This document shows positions 43,810 through 53,899 of a DNA stretch of 64,000 nucleotides, piece after piece. A program made the translations under genes and the position numbers. Below the pieces are notes generated by a model, which was given only the letters and a program-made list of their open reading frames with translations, had not been told where the DNA came from and ran no database searches. Position 1 is the stretch's first letter, and each line of letters opens with the position of its first letter. The DNA is from an uncultured Actinobacillus sp. (GTDB lineage: Bacteria; Pseudomonadota; Gammaproteobacteria; Enterobacterales; Pasteurellaceae): the NCBI RefSeq assembly GCF_945915845.1, contig NZ_CAMEFX010000001.1:62001-126000 (forward strand). The letters run 5' to 3'.

Positions 43810-44475
43810 CTAACGTGTTCCGAATACCACAATTGTTTTCCCATGCGCTGCAATGAGATTTTGATCTTCTAACATTTTCAGAATTCTACCTACTGTTTCA
43901 CGCGAACAACCCACCATCTGACCAATCTCTTGGCGTGTAATTTTAATTTGCATACCGTCTGGATGGGTCATAGCATCAGGCATTTTTGATAAGTTAATCA
44001 AAGTCTGGGCAATGCGGCCTGCTACATCCAAAAATGCCAAATTAGTCACTTGACGCGAAGTGTTTTGTAAACGATGAGATAACTGTGCCGTTAAATGCAT
44101 CAAAATCTCAGGGTTGACCTGAATTAATTGACGGAATTTTTTATAAGATACTTCCGCAATTTCACAGGTTGTGCGTGCTTTTACTGAGGCCGAGCGTGTT
44201 TGGTTTTCTTCAAACAGCCCAACTTCACCAAAAAATTCTCCTTCATTTAAGTAAGACAAAATCATTTCTTTGCCTTCCTCATCTTTTACCATAACAATGG
44301 CCGAACCTTTAACCAGATAATAAAGTGTATCAGCTTTCTCACCTGCATGAATCAACGTAGTTTTCGTTGGATATTTATGAATATGACAGTGAGAAATAAA
44401 CCAATCAATTGTTGGATCAATGAACGTGGAAATTGACTGCTCTTCCATTGATCTCATCATTTCTAAATCTTGCAT
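43810..44475 (-). CDS. crp: cAMP receptor protein
   Basis: Crp is the global catabolite regulator; in H. influenzae it is also required for competence. The protein is 221 residues: cyclic-nucleotide domain with [28 protein letters not shown] (here broken to its key parts FFGEVGLF and [15 protein letters not shown]), the hinge helix [16 protein letters not shown] and the recognition helix [24 protein letters not shown] three codons upstream abuts the Shine-Dalgarno, so the ATG at 44475, with GGAG eight bases before, is preferred. The N-terminal 20 residues differ from other Pasteurellaceae Crp. Confidence 0.96.
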   Translation of the reverse strand: MQDLEMMRSMEEQSISTFIDPTIDWFISHCHIHKYPTKTTLIHAGEKADTLYYLVKGSAIVMVKDEEGKEMILSYLNEGEFFGEVGLFEENQTRSASVKARTTCEIAEVSYKKFRQLIQVNPEILMHLTAQLSHRLQNTSRQVTNLAFLDVAGRIAQTLINLSKMPDAMTHPDGMQIKITRQEIGQMVGCSRETVGRILKMLEDQNLIAAHGKTIVVFGTR

Positions 44476-44507
44476 TGATAACACTCCATTATAATATGCA
44501 ATCGTTC

Positions 44508-44732
44508 TTAGTATTTCCCTAAGAAGTCATCTTTGTTTTTTATATCAATTGTTTCATGCAACTCAGACCAAACGATAACTGCAGTTCCATTGCGGATTAA
44601 CGTTAGCAATCGTTGCACTTTTTGCTCCAAAGAAAGCTCTTCAAAGCCGTAATCAGTCCCTTCACGTAAAACCACACTTTCTACGATATTACGTAAAGTG
44701 TCCTGATCTAATTCTTGCCAAGGAATAATCAT
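44508..44732 (-). CDS. yheU: YheU family protein (DUF270)
   Basis: A 74-residue protein matching E. coli Yhe[51 protein letters not shown]. Function unknown. Its stop lies 32 bp before crp and its start overlaps the slmA stop by 4 bp, so slmA, yheU and crp may share a transcript. In E. coli yheU also lies near crp. Confidence 0.9.
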   Translation of the reverse strand: MIIPWQELDQDTLRNIVESVVLREGTDYGFEELSLEQKVQRLLTLIRNGTAVIVWSELHETIDIKNKDDFLGKY

Positions 44733-45385
44733 TGAAATAACAGCTCAATCAGTTTCCATTGCTGTTCAAAGCTTTGGTTTGGCGTACGGCGGAAATTGGT
44801 GCGCACATAACGCATAAATTGCCCTTCACATAGAGTAACCAAATAAGTTGCCAAGGTTTTCTCATCCATAGCAAATGTTCGCCCTTCTCGCAATTTACTC
44901 ATTTGTAGAATATTCACAAATTGCAATTCTAAACGATCAAAAAACTGAGCGACTCGCGCTTGCAATTTGGCATCTTCAAACATCAACGCATGTCCTGTTA
45001 ATACTCGCGTTAAACCCGGATTTTTACGCGCAAAGTCTAAAATCATCTGCATAATATCACGCACGCGATTTACCGTATTGGTTTCCATTCTGATGGATTG
45101 AGAAATTCGCGTAAACAAATTCTGCTCAATATTATCAAGCAACGCTTCAAACATTTTCGTTTTGCTTGGGAAATAACGATAAAGCGCCGCTTCAGAAACA
45201 CCAACGGCTTCTGCAAGGCGTGCTGTCGTCATACGTTCCATACCATTTTCAGAATGAAGCATGCTGGTCAACACCGCTAACACTTGTTGACGGCGTTCAT
45301 TCACACTTCGTTTCTCGATTTTAGGTGCTTTCGTTTCTAAAGGCGCTGGTTCAATAACCGCAATTTCAAGTTGTTCTTCTACCAT
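44729..45385 (-). CDS. slmA: Nucleoid occlusion factor SlmA
   Basis: SlmA is a TetR-family protein that binds DNA sites and blocks FtsZ ring assembly over the nucleoid. It has 218 residues: helix-turn-helix at about 45-75 ([32 protein letters not shown] contains it), [20 protein letters not shown] before it, and the typical C-terminus [20 protein letters not shown]. It lies six bp after dut, as in E. coli (coaBC-dut-slmA), and overlaps yheU. Confidence 0.96.
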   Translation of the reverse strand: MVEEQLEIAVIEPAPLETKAPKIEKRSVNERRQQVLAVLTSMLHSENGMERMTTARLAEAVGVSEAALYRYFPSKTKMFEALLDNIEQNLFTRISQSIRMETNTVNRVRDIMQMILDFARKNPGLTRVLTGHALMFEDAKLQARVAQFFDRLELQFVNILQMSKLREGRTFAMDEKTLATYLVTLCEGQFMRYVRTNFRRTPNQSFEQQWKLIELLFQ

Positions 45386-45391
45386 GAATTC

Positions 45392-45847
45392 TTATTTCTT
45401 ACCCGAATGACCAAAACCACCTTCACCACGATCGGTTTGCTCAAAATCTTCAACAATATTAAATTCTGCTTGTACAACAGGCACAAAAACTAATTGAGCA
45501 ATACGATCACCAATTTCCACACGAAACGGCTCTTGACCACGATTCCATATAGAGACCATTAACGGCCCTTGATAATCGCTATCAATCAAGCCCACTAAGT
45601 TCCCCAATACAATCCCATTTTTATGACCTAAACCCGAGCGGGGCAAAATAACTGCCGCTAAATTCGGATCAGCGATATAAATCGATAACCCTGTTGGGAT
45701 CAATTTTGTTTCACCCGGTTGAATTTCAAATCCTTCTTCAACTAAAGCGCGTAAATCCAACCCTGCAGACCCTGTAGTGGCATAAGTGGGTAAAGGAAAT
45801 TCATTGCCAATACGGCTATCTAAAATTTTAACGTCAATTTTTTTCAT
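45392..45847 (-). CDS. dut: dUTP pyrophosphatase
   Basis: Dut hydrolyses dUTP to dUMP, keeping uracil out of DNA. It is a 151-residue trimeric-type dUTPase with all five motifs visible: [11 protein letters not shown] (1), [11 protein letters not shown] (2), [11 protein letters not shown] (3), [12 protein letters not shown] (4) and the C-terminal P-loop-like [12 protein letters not shown] (5). It follows coaBC by 15 bp and precedes slmA. Confidence 0.98.
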   Translation of the reverse strand: MKKIDVKILDSRIGNEFPLPTYATTGSAGLDLRALVEEGFEIQPGETKLIPTGLSIYIADPNLAAVILPRSGLGHKNGIVLGNLVGLIDSDYQGPLMVSIWNRGQEPFRVEIGDRIAQLVFVPVVQAEFNIVEDFEQTDRGEGGFGHSGKK

Positions 45848-45862
45848 TTCTTCTTTGTTCTC

Positions 45863-47071
45863 TTATCGGGTTATAAATCGTTCAACAATTTCTTGTACTA
45901 AGCCTTGCGCCAATTTGGTTTTTGAGCAAGTTGGCAATAATTTCTCACCATCTTTCCAAAATAAATGTAAAGCATTCTGATCTTCACCAAAGACCGCACC
46001 GCCCGCCACACTATTGGCACAAATCATATCTAAATTTTTTCGCTGCAATTTGTCCTTCGCATATGCTTCCACATTTTGTGTTTCCGCTGCAAAACCTACC
46101 ACAAATGGACGCTGTTCATCAAGTGCGGCGACACTCGCAATAATGTCAGGATTTTTAACCAAACGTAAAGTCAGTTCATCATTATCGCCGGTTTTCTTGA
46201 TTTTTTGTGTCGAAATTTCCGCCATTCGATAATCCGCCACCGCAGCACAACCAATAAATAGCTGATTTTTCACCGCACTTTCCATAGCAACTTGCCACAT
46301 TTCTTGGGCGGAAATCACATTGATACGATTCACATGCGCTGGCGTTGGTAAATTAACCGGTCCACTAATTAGGGTTACTTCCGCACCACGTTCCGCAAAA
46401 GCTTGTGCAATCGCATAGCCCATTTTCCCTGAGCTATGATTGCTAATATAGCGAACCGGGTCAATGGCTTCTTGCGTTGGGCCCGCCGTAATGGCTACCG
46501 TTAATCCCAGCAAATCTTTTTGAGTGCTGAAATATTCACAAAGTGCGGTAAAAATTTCAGCCGGTTCGGACATACGCCCTGCGCCCACATCACCACAAGC
46601 TTGCGCCCCTGAATTCGGGCCAATAAATTTCACGCCACGTTGAATCAGCTTAGCAATATTTTCTTGTGTCACCGTTTGTGCATACATTTGTTGATTCATC
46701 GCAGGCGCAAGCAGAATCGGTGCAGCGGCGGCTAGGCAAAGGGTTGATAATAAATCATTTGCCATCCCCACAGTCATACGCGCAATAAAATCCGCCGTTG
46801 CGGGGGCAACCACAACAATATCCGCCCATTTTGCGAGCTCAATATGCCCCATGGATAATTCTGCAGATGGATCTAATAAAGATTGTGAAACGGGATTTCC
46901 TGAAATGGCTTGCAACGTTAAAGGTGTTACAAATTCCGCTGCAGCGGGGGTTAATACGACCCGCACTTCTGCGTCTGCCTTACGTAATAAACGAATTAAC
47001 TCAATGGTTTTATAGGCAGCAATTCCGCCTGTAATACCGACAACCACTCGTTTCCCTTGCAAATCTGACAT
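45863..47071 (-). CDS. coaBC: Bifunctional phosphopantothenoylcysteine decarboxylase/phosphopantothenate--cysteine ligase
   Basis: CoaBC performs two successive steps of coenzyme A synthesis; coaD, a later step, is also in this window. It is 402 residues. The N-terminal flavoprotein decarboxylase (CoaC, about 1-190) has [18 protein letters not shown], the active-site [21 protein letters not shown] (His) and PAMNQQMY. The C-terminal ligase (CoaB) has [25 protein letters not shown], split here as its parts [11 protein letters not shown] and NHSSGKMG, and VKNPDI. The start at 47071 has AAGGAC upstream; a frame extends 12 codons further. Confidence 0.97.
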   Translation of the reverse strand: MSDLQGKRVVVGITGGIAAYKTIELIRLLRKADAEVRVVLTPAAAEFVTPLTLQAISGNPVSQSLLDPSAELSMGHIELAKWADIVVVAPATADFIARMTVGMANDLLSTLCLAAAAPILLAPAMNQQMYAQTVTQENIAKLIQRGVKFIGPNSGAQACGDVGAGRMSEPAEIFTALCEYFSTQKDLLGLTVAITAGPTQEAIDPVRYISNHSSGKMGYAIAQAFAERGAEVTLISGPVNLPTPAHVNRINVISAQEMWQVAMESAVKNQLFIGCAAVADYRMAEISTQKIKKTGDNDELTLRLVKNPDIIASVAALDEQRPFVVGFAAETQNVEAYAKDKLQRKNLDMICANSVAGGAVFGEDQNALHLFWKDGEKLLPTCSKTKLAQGLVQEIVERFITR

Positions 47072-47278
47072 TGTTAGTCCTTTTTCACTTCTTACTGAAC
47101 TGACCATTGTACTTTAATTTTTATCAAGAAAACATTTAATTTTGTGATCTTAATTCCAAATTTTCTGCCACGCTCTCGCCTTTCTTTTTCCGTTTATTTA
47201 TCTTGCATAAAGAACGAGTGGCGGTTTATCTTTCAATAAAAAAGCCGCCTCCAACATATTAATATATTAGGAATTTTT

Positions 47279-47941
47279 ATGACAAATCCCTCTTTGATGC
47301 CTAGGGAAAAATTGCTGCAATATGGCGCCAATTCCCTTGCTGATCACGAATTACTCGCCATATTTTTGCGCACAGGCATAAAAAATTGCCCCGTGATGCA
47401 ACTCTCTCAAAATGTCCTTGAACATTTTGGATCATTACGAGGTTTAATTACTTCATCCCAAAAAGAATTTTGCACATTTAAAGGTATTGGGATTACACAA
47501 TATATCCAACTACAAGCCTGCACAGAAATGACAAAGCGTTATTTACTTGACGAATTAAAATTTGCCCATGAATTTACCGATCCCAATACCGCAAGAATGT
47601 ATTTGCAAACTGAATTGGAACATCGAGAAAGGGAAGTGTTTCTGGTATTGTTTTTAGATAATCAACATCGCTTAATCAAAACAGAAGAAATGTTCCTTGG
47701 CACCATTAATGCCGCCGGCGTTTATCCGCGTGAAATCATTAAAACCGCCCTTTATTGCAACGCTGCCGCATTAATTCTTGCGCATAATCATCCCTCTGGT
47801 TTAGCCGAGCCAAGTCGTTCAGATCAACAGATTACCGAAAAGATCAAAAATGCGGCTGAACTAATGGAAATCCGCATCTTAGATCATTTTGTCATCGGTA
47901 AAGGCAGCTACTTTTCCTTTGCAGAACAGGGTTGGTTATAA
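47279..47941 (+). CDS. radC: RadC family protein
   Basis: A 220-residue protein of the RadC family: N-terminal helix-hairpin-helix-like part (MPREKLLQYGANSLADHELLAIFLRTG, broken here as MPREKLLQYGA and LADHELLAIFLRTG) and a C-terminal MPN/JAB metallo-domain with the motif HNHPSGLAEPSRSD (His residues and Asp bind zinc). Despite its name a repair role is disputed; in naturally competent bacteria RadC is often co-regulated with competence. Divergent from coaBC and upstream of rpmB, the usual order. Confidence 0.95.
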   Translation: MTNPSLMPREKLLQYGANSLADHELLAIFLRTGIKNCPVMQLSQNVLEHFGSLRGLITSSQKEFCTFKGIGITQYIQLQACTEMTKRYLLDELKFAHEFTDPNTARMYLQTELEHREREVFLVLFLDNQHRLIKTEEMFLGTINAAGVYPREIIKTALYCNAAALILAHNHPSGLAEPSRSDQQITEKIKNAAELMEIRILDHFVIGKGSYFSFAEQGWL

Positions 47942-48009
47942 GAATTGTTGGATCTTCATGCGTTTTCGTGTAAAATTTCGCGGTTTTTAATGGAAAAGCT
48001 ATTTTCCCC

Positions 48010-48038
48010 TTGAGAAAACAGAATAAAGCAAGTATAAT
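48010..48038 (+). promoter_or_regulatory. Sigma-70 promoter of rpmB-rpmG
   Basis: TTGAGA (48010-48015) and a perfect TATAAT (48033-48038) are 17 bp apart, about 125 bp before the rpmB start, which leaves a leader of roughly 118 nt. Confidence 0.8.
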
Positions 48039-48062
48039 TTGCGACCTTTAATATAGTAAGCG

Positions 48063-48140
48063 GGTCGGCGACTAGCGACCTGACGAGGTGGCTCTCAAGG
48101 CTTTCCTTGAACTTGTATCCGAACCGTAAGCTCGAGCTTA
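48063..48140 (+). promoter_or_regulatory. Structured leader of rpmB-rpmG (three hairpins)
   Basis: GGTCG/CGACC (48063-48080), TCAAGG/CCTTGA (48095-48110) and the palindrome TAAGCTCGAGCTTA (48127-48140) follow the promoter and precede the rpmB ribosome site. This is the shape of an autogenous ribosomal-protein leader, but I do not recognise it as a named family. Confidence 0.5.
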
Positions 48141-48162
48141 TATTTAATTATTGGAGATTATT

Positions 48163-48399
48163 ATGTCTAGAGTCTGTCAAGTAACAGGCAAGCGTCCAGC
48201 AGTTGGTAACAACCGTTCACACGCAATGAATGCGACTAAACGTCGTTTTCTTCCAAACCTTCACACTCACCGTTTCTGGGTTGAGAGCGAAAACCGTTTC
48301 GTAACTTTACGCTTAACAGCGAAAGGTATGCGTATTATTGATAAAAAAGGCATTGATGCAGTATTAGCTGAAATCCGTGCTCGTGGCGAAAAAATCTAA
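48163..48399 (+). CDS. rpmB: 50S ribosomal protein L28
   Basis: A 78-residue basic ribosomal protein: [20 protein letters not shown] at the start, [16 protein letters not shown], and [16 protein letters not shown]. The ATG at 48163 has TTGGAGATT upstream; an in-frame ATG four codons earlier would overlap the ribosome site. rpmG follows after 11 bp in one operon. Confidence 0.98.
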   Translation: MSRVCQVTGKRPAVGNNRSHAMNATKRRFLPNLHTHRFWVESENRFVTLRLTAKGMRIIDKKGIDAVLAEIRARGEKI

Positions 48400-48410
48400 G
48401 GAGCTAAGAA

Positions 48411-48581
48411 ATGGCAGCTAAAGGCGCTCGTGAGAAAATCCGTTTAGTTTCTTCAGCAGAAACCGGTCACTTCTACACAACAGATAAAAACAAACGTAAT
48501 ATGCCGGAAAAAATGGAAATCAAAAAATTTGATCCGGTTGTGCGTAAACACGTTATCTATCGTGAAGCTAAAATCAAATAA
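48411..48581 (+). CDS. rpmG: 50S ribosomal protein L33
   Basis: A 56-residue protein, [40 protein letters not shown] and [12 protein letters not shown]. It is the cysteine-free (zinc-independent) form of L33, as in E. coli. AAGGAGCTAAGAA precedes the ATG. Co-transcribed with rpmB and terminated 25 bp downstream. Confidence 0.98.
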   Translation: MAAKGAREKIRLVSSAETGHFYTTDKNKRNMPEKMEIKKFDPVVRKHVIYREAKIK

Positions 48582-48605
48582 TTTAGTTTTAAACGAATTA
48601 AGAAG

Positions 48606-48629
48606 CCCGAATGTAAATTCGGGTTTTTT
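48606..48629 (+). terminator. Terminator of rpmB-rpmG
   Basis: CCCGAAT and ATTCGGG with a short loop followed by TTTTTT. Confidence 0.9.
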
Positions 48630-48653
48630 ATTATCTACTCGCTAGGAAAAGTT

Positions 48654-49466
48654 ATGCCAGAATTACCCGAAGTCGAAACGGCAAAAAATGGAATTGCCCC
48701 TTATCTCAAAGATTTTTTCATCGAAAAAATTATCATTAGGCAGCCTAAATTACGTTGGGACGTTAGCCCTGAATTAGCTCAAATTTCTCACCAAAAAGTG
48801 ACCGCACTTTCACGCCGAGCTAAATATCTCATTATTCACACAGAAAAAGGATTTATCATCGGCCACTTAGGCATGTCAGGCTCTGTACGCATTGTGACAG
48901 CCTCCACGCCTATAGAAAAGCACGATCACCTTGATATAGTGATGAATAATGGAAAAATCATGCGTTATAACGATCCTAGACGCTTTGGCGCATGGTTATG
49001 GACAACAAATTTGGATACCTTTCATCTGTTTGCCAAACTTGGCCCTGAGCCACTTTCTGATAAATTTAATGCAGAATATCTGTTCAAAAAATCGCGACAA
49101 AAATCCACCGCACTTAAATCATTTCTAATGGATAACGCGGTGGTAGTCGGTGTTGGTAATATTTACGCTAACGAAGTCTTATTTTACTGTGGACTTCACC
49201 CTGAAAAACCAGCTGGAAAAATAACCAAGCAAGACGCAGAAGCATTAGCACAGACCATCAAAACTGAACTCACTCGAGCCATTCAACAAGGTGGCACAAC
49301 ATTAAAAGATTTTCTACAACCAGATGGGAAACCTGGGTATTTTGCGCAAGAATTACAAATTTATGGCAAGAAAGGTGAACCTTGCCCGAAGTGCGGTCAT
49401 AAAATTGAAAGTTTAGTGATTGGGCAACGGAATAGCTATATTTGCCCGAAATGCCAAAAGAAATAA
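48654..49466 (+). CDS. mutM: Formamidopyrimidine-DNA glycosylase (8-oxoguanine repair)
   Basis: MutM/Fpg excises 8-oxoguanine and formamidopyrimidines and cleaves the abasic site. It is 270 residues. The N-terminal [13 protein letters not shown] provides the catalytic Pro2 and Glu3, Lys in LSRRAKYL is conserved, LGMSGSVRI and NDPRRFGAW follow, and the C-terminal zinc finger has [10 protein letters not shown]...SYICPKCQK. The conserved order rpmB-rpmG-mutM is as in Enterobacteria. Confidence 0.97.
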   Translation: MPELPEVETAKNGIAPYLKDFFIEKIIIRQPKLRWDVSPELAQISHQKVTALSRRAKYLIIHTEKGFIIGHLGMSGSVRIVTASTPIEKHDHLDIVMNNGKIMRYNDPRRFGAWLWTTNLDTFHLFAKLGPEPLSDKFNAEYLFKKSRQKSTALKSFLMDNAVVVGVGNIYANEVLFYCGLHPEKPAGKITKQDAEALAQTIKTELTRAIQQGGTTLKDFLQPDGKPGYFAQELQIYGKKGEPCPKCGHKIESLVIGQRNSYICPKCQKK

Positions 49467-49482
49467 ATTTCTTTCTTCAATA

Positions 49483-49517
49483 AAAAATCCCCTGAAATCA
49501 AATTTCAGGGGATTTTA
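49483..49517. terminator. Bidirectional terminator between mutM and rpoC
   Basis: ATCCCCTGAAAT and ATTTCAGGGGAT with a 3-base loop, flanked by A and T runs; serves mutM and the rplJL-rpoBC operon. Confidence 0.92.
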
Positions 49518-49530
49518 TTAGCTTTTATGA

Positions 49531-52500
49531 TTACTCATCGTCAGCCATATTAAGCATTTCTGCTAGGCTTGCTGTTGGATCATCTTCAGCAATGATGTTG
49601 AACTCTGCTTCAATTTCAGCTTCATCTGCCGCTGAGAATTTCACTTCAGGTTCTTCATGCGCTTCAAATCCTGCAGCACGGTTTTTAATACGGTTTTGGT
49701 GATACGCAAAACCTGTACCTGCCGGGATTAAACGACCTACAATCACGTTCTCTTTTAAGCCACGTAATTCATCGCGTTTACCTGCAACGGCTGCTTCGGT
49801 AAGAACACGTGTGGTTTCTTGGAACGATGCCGCTGAGATAAATGACTCAGTTGCCAATGATGCTTTGGTAATACCAAGCAATTCACGTTCGAATTCAACC
49901 AACGGTTTGCCTTCCGCAGCACGTTTACGGTTAACAATTTTAATACGTGCTACTTCCACTTGCTCACCTTCTAAGAATTCAGAATCGTAAGCATTGGTAA
50001 TGACCGCTTTACGTAACATTTGACGAACGATTACTTCGATGTGCTTATCATTAATTTTTACCCCTTGTAAGCGGTAAACTTCTTGCACTTCGTTAACGAT
50101 GTATTCCGTTACAGCGTGAACACCACGTAAGCGTAAGATATCATGCGGTGCTTCTGCACCATCAGAGATCAAGTCGCCACGTTGTACCATTTCGCCTTCG
50201 AATACGTTGAGCTGACGCCATTTTGGAATCATTTCTTCGTAAGTTTCGCCACCATCTGTTGGGGTAATTAATAGACGGCGTTTACCTTTGGTTTCTTTAC
50301 CGAATGACACGATACCTGAAATTTCCGCTAAGATTGCCGGCTCTTTCGGTTTACGTGCTTCGAATAAGTCTGCTACGCGTGGAAGACCACCGGTAATATC
50401 TTTTGTTCCCACAGATTCTTGTGGAATACGTGCAAGTGGATCACCCACTTTGATTTCCGCACCATCATCTAAAGTAACAATGGCTTTACCCGGTAAGAAG
50501 TATTGAGCAACTACGTCTGTGCCTGCGATTAAAATATCGTTGCCTTTAGCGTCAACTAATTTGATCGCCGGACGTAAGTCTTTACCTGCTGTCGCACGTT
50601 CACCCACATCTTGGACTAAGATTGATGATAAACCTGTTAATTCATCTGTTTGACGGCTTACTGTTAAACCATCAATAATATCAACAAATTTCACGAAACC
50701 TGCAACTTCAGAAACCACCGGCATTGTATGCGGATCCCAGTTTGCAACAGTTTCACCCGCATTGACTTCTGCACCATCAACTTTGTTTAACGTTGCACCA
50801 TAAGGTAATTTATAGTGTTCTTTTGTACGACCGAATGCATCGATAACGGTTAATTCTGTATTACGAGACGTTAAAACTAATTTACCTTCGTGGTTGGTCA
50901 CCGATTTAATATTCGCTAAACGAATTGTACCGTTGTTTTTCACCTGTACGCTTGATTCTTTCGCTGCCGCAGATGCCGCACCACCGATATGGAACGTACG
51001 CATGGTTAACTGTGTACCCGGTTCACCGATAGATTGTGCCGCAATAACACCCACTGCTTCACCTTGGTTAATCAAGTGACCGCGTGCCAAGTCACGACCG
51101 TAACATTTCGCACACACACCAAAGTCTGTGTCACAAGTAACCACTGAACGCACCTTGATGCTATCTACTGAGTTTTCATCAATGATGTTACACCAGTTTT
51201 CGTCAATCAATGTGTTACGTGGAATTAAGACTTCTTCCGTACCCGGTTTGAAGACATCTTCAGCAACCACGCGACCTAATACTAATTCACGTAATGGTAC
51301 TTTTTCATCGCCACCTTCAATTAATGGCATCATTTGAATACCTTCGTGTGTACCACAGTCGTCTTCTGTAATCACTAAGTCTTGTGCTACGTCAACTAAA
51401 CGGCGTGTTAAGTAACCTGAGTTCGCTGTTTTTAACGCGGTATCCGCCAAACCTTTACGCGCACCGTGGGTTGAAATAAAGTACTGTAATACGTTCAAAC
51501 CTTCACGGAAGTTCGCAGTAATTGGGGTTTCGATAATCGAACCGTCCGGACGTGCCATCAAACCACGCATACCGGCTAACTGACGAATCTGTGCCGCAGA
51601 ACCACGCGCACCCGAGTCTGCCATCATAAAGATACTGTTGAATGACGCTTGTTTTTCAGGGTTACCTTCACGGTTGAGCACTTCTTCCGTTGAAAGGTTT
51701 TCCATCATCACTTTCGCTACGCGTTCATTTGCCGCAGCCCAAATATCGATGACTTTGTTATAACGCTCACCGGCGGTTACAAGACCTGATTGGAACTGTT
51801 CTTGAATCTCTGCCACTTCAGCTTCTGCTGCAGAAATAATTTCATATTTCTTCTCAGGAATCACCATATCATCGATACCAACAGATGAACCTGAACGTGC
51901 CGCGTAAGCAAAACCGGTGTACATAATATGGTCTGCGAACATCACGCTTTCTTTCATTCCTAAGCGGCGATAGCATTCATTGATTAATTTTGAAATCGCT
52001 TTTTTGCCTAAGGTTTGGTTAAACAAGCTAAATGGCATCCCTTTTGGTGCGATCATCCATAAAATAGCTCGACCAACAGTCGTATCCGTTAAAGTTGTTT
52101 TTGCAACCCATTCACCGGCTTCGTTTTTCTCGTGTTCGGTAATACGAACTTTAACGCGAGAATGTAATTCCGCTTGACCTGTACGATAGGCTTTTTCTGC
52201 TTCACGTGGGTCTTGTAACAACATACCTTCGCCTTTACCGTTCACTTTATCGCGTGTCATATAGTAAAGACCTAATACCACGTCTTGTGAAGGCACGATA
52301 ATCGGCTCACCACTTGCCGGTGATAAAATGTTGTTGGTTGACATCATTAATGCACGCGCTTCTAATTGCGCTTCTAATGTCAACGGAACGTGAACCGCCA
52401 TTTGGTCACCATCGAAGTCCGCGTTAAACGCCGCACAAACAAGCGGGTGTAACTGGATCGCTTTACCTTCAATTAAGATTGGCTCAAAGGCTTGGATACC

Positions 52501-53799
52501 TAAACGGTGCAAGGTTGGCGCACGGTTTAATAAAATTGGATGTTCACGAATTACATCCGCAAGAATATCCCATACGATAGCGTCTTCACGCTCAACCATT
52601 TTCTTCGCCGCTTTAATGGTTGTTGCATAACCACGGCTTTCTAATTTCGCATAGATAAACGGACGGAATAATTCCAACGCCATTTTTTTCGGTAAACCAC
52701 ATTGGTGTAGGTGTAAGTATGGACCTACGGTGATTACAGAACGACCGGAATAGTCAACACGTTTACCTAATAAGTTTTGACGGAAACGACCTTGTTTACC
52801 TTTGATCATATCCGCAAGTGATTTTAATGGACGGCGATTTGAACCGGTGATCGCACGACCGCGGCGACCGTTATCTAACAACGCATCCACAGATTCTTGT
52901 AACATACGTTTTTCGTTACGTACGATAATATCCGGCGCGATTAAGTCTAGAAGACGTTTTAAACGGTTGTTACGGTTAATTACACGGCGATATAAATCAT
53001 TCAAATCTGAAGTGGCAAAACGACCACCGTCCAATGGGACTAACGGACGTAAATCCGGTGGAAGAACCGGTAATACGGTCATTACCATCCATTCCGGTTT
53101 GTTACCGGATTGAATGAAAGCTTCTAATAATTTCAAACGTTTGGTGATTTTCTTACGTTTCGTTTCTGAGTTGGTTTCTTGTAACTCTTCACGTAAGGTT
53201 TCACATTCATGCTCTAAATCCATATTGCGTAAAATGGCTTGGATAGCTTCCGCCCCCATTTTCGCATCGAATTCATCTGCCCAACGTTCTTCAGCGTCTA
53301 AATATTGCTCTTCGGTTAATAACTGACCTTTTTCTAAATCAGTCATACCCGGCTCGATCACAATATATGATTCAAAATAAAGCACACGCTCAATATCACG
53401 TAATGGCATATCTAATAATAAGCCGATACGGGACGGAAGTGATTTTAAGAACCAAATGTGTGCAACCGGAGAGGCTAATTCAATATGCCCCATACGCTCA
53501 CGGCGGACTTTAGTTTGTGTAACTTCAACACCACATTTTTCACAGATCACACCACGGTGTTTTAAACGTTTATATTTACCACATAAACATTCGTAATCTT
53601 TTACCGGCCCGAAAATACGCGCACAGAAAAGACCGTCACGTTCTGGTTTAAATGTACGGTAGTTAATGGTTTCCGGTTTTTTCACTTCACCAAATGACCA
53701 TGAACGGATCATATCTGGTGAGGCTAAACCGATTTTAATCACATCAAAATCTTCAGCTGTTTTTGATTGCGCTTTTAAAAAATTAACTAAATCTTTCAC
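49531..53799 (-). CDS. rpoC: DNA-directed RNA polymerase subunit beta'
   Basis: The beta' subunit of RNA polymerase, 1422 residues (E. coli 1407). N-terminal zinc site [20 protein letters not shown] (about residues 71-90), the catalytic Mg2+ triad [12 protein letters not shown] near residue 461, the lid/rudder region, the bridge-helix/trigger-loop region ([16 protein letters not shown]), and the second zinc site CDTDF...CAKCYGRD. Ends with an acidic tail (MLNMADDE). It follows rpoB by 100 bp, with an uptake-signal hairpin in the gap. The sequence contains no exact internal uptake signal. Confidence 0.99.
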   Translation of the reverse strand: MKDLVNFLKAQSKTAEDFDVIKIGLASPDMIRSWSFGEVKKPETINYRTFKPERDGLFCARIFGPVKDYECLCGKYKRLKHRGVICEKCGVEVTQTKVRRERMGHIELASPVAHIWFLKSLPSRIGLLLDMPLRDIERVLYFESYIVIEPGMTDLEKGQLLTEEQYLDAEERWADEFDAKMGAEAIQAILRNMDLEHECETLREELQETNSETKRKKITKRLKLLEAFIQSGNKPEWMVMTVLPVLPPDLRPLVPLDGGRFATSDLNDLYRRVINRNNRLKRLLDLIAPDIIVRNEKRMLQESVDALLDNGRRGRAITGSNRRPLKSLADMIKGKQGRFRQNLLGKRVDYSGRSVITVGPYLHLHQCGLPKKMALELFRPFIYAKLESRGYATTIKAAKKMVEREDAIVWDILADVIREHPILLNRAPTLHRLGIQAFEPILIEGKAIQLHPLVCAAFNADFDGDQMAVHVPLTLEAQLEARALMMSTNNILSPASGEPIIVPSQDVVLGLYYMTRDKVNGKGEGMLLQDPREAEKAYRTGQAELHSRVKVRITEHEKNEAGEWVAKTTLTDTTVGRAILWMIAPKGMPFSLFNQTLGKKAISKLINECYRRLGMKESVMFADHIMYTGFAYAARSGSSVGIDDMVIPEKKYEIISAAEAEVAEIQEQFQSGLVTAGERYNKVIDIWAAANERVAKVMMENLSTEEVLNREGNPEKQASFNSIFMMADSGARGSAAQIRQLAGMRGLMARPDGSIIETPITANFREGLNVLQYFISTHGARKGLADTALKTANSGYLTRRLVDVAQDLVITEDDCGTHEGIQMMPLIEGGDEKVPLRELVLGRVVAEDVFKPGTEEVLIPRNTLIDENWCNIIDENSVDSIKVRSVVTCDTDFGVCAKCYGRDLARGHLINQGEAVGVIAAQSIGEPGTQLTMRTFHIGGAASAAAKESSVQVKNNGTIRLANIKSVTNHEGKLVLTSRNTELTVIDAFGRTKEHYKLPYGATLNKVDGAEVNAGETVANWDPHTMPVVSEVAGFVKFVDIIDGLTVSRQTDELTGLSSILVQDVGERATAGKDLRPAIKLVDAKGNDILIAGTDVVAQYFLPGKAIVTLDDGAEIKVGDPLARIPQESVGTKDITGGLPRVADLFEARKPKEPAILAEISGIVSFGKETKGKRRLLITPTDGGETYEEMIPKWRQLNVFEGEMVQRGDLISDGAEAPHDILRLRGVHAVTEYIVNEVQEVYRLQGVKINDKHIEVIVRQMLRKAVITNAYDSEFLEGEQVEVARIKIVNRKRAAEGKPLVEFERELLGITKASLATESFISAASFQETTRVLTEAAVAGKRDELRGLKENVIVGRLIPAGTGFAYHQNRIKNRAAGFEAHEEPEVKFSAADEAEIEAEFNIIAEDDPTASLAEMLNMADDE

Positions 53800-53830
53800 A
53801 GATTTTGCTCCACTCGGAGTTAAAGATATT

Positions 53831-53873
53831 CAAAGTGCGGTTGAAAAAATACAAGATTTTTGACCGCACTTTG
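53831..53873 (-). terminator. Uptake-signal inverted pair in the rpoB-rpoC gap
   Basis: CAAAGTGCGGT and ACCGCACTTTG (11-bp arms, 21-base loop) lie inside the 100-bp rpoB-rpoC gap of one essential operon. It lacks a long T run on the minus strand, so an mRNA-stability or processing role is more likely than full termination. Confidence 0.55.
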
Positions 53874-53899
53874 CGCGGATTTGTCGCTATTGACGAAAA

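Noticed and set aside
45863-47107. Longer start for coaBC at 47107
   Set aside because: The 12 extra residues are not in homologues and the ATG at 47071 has a good AAGGAC site.
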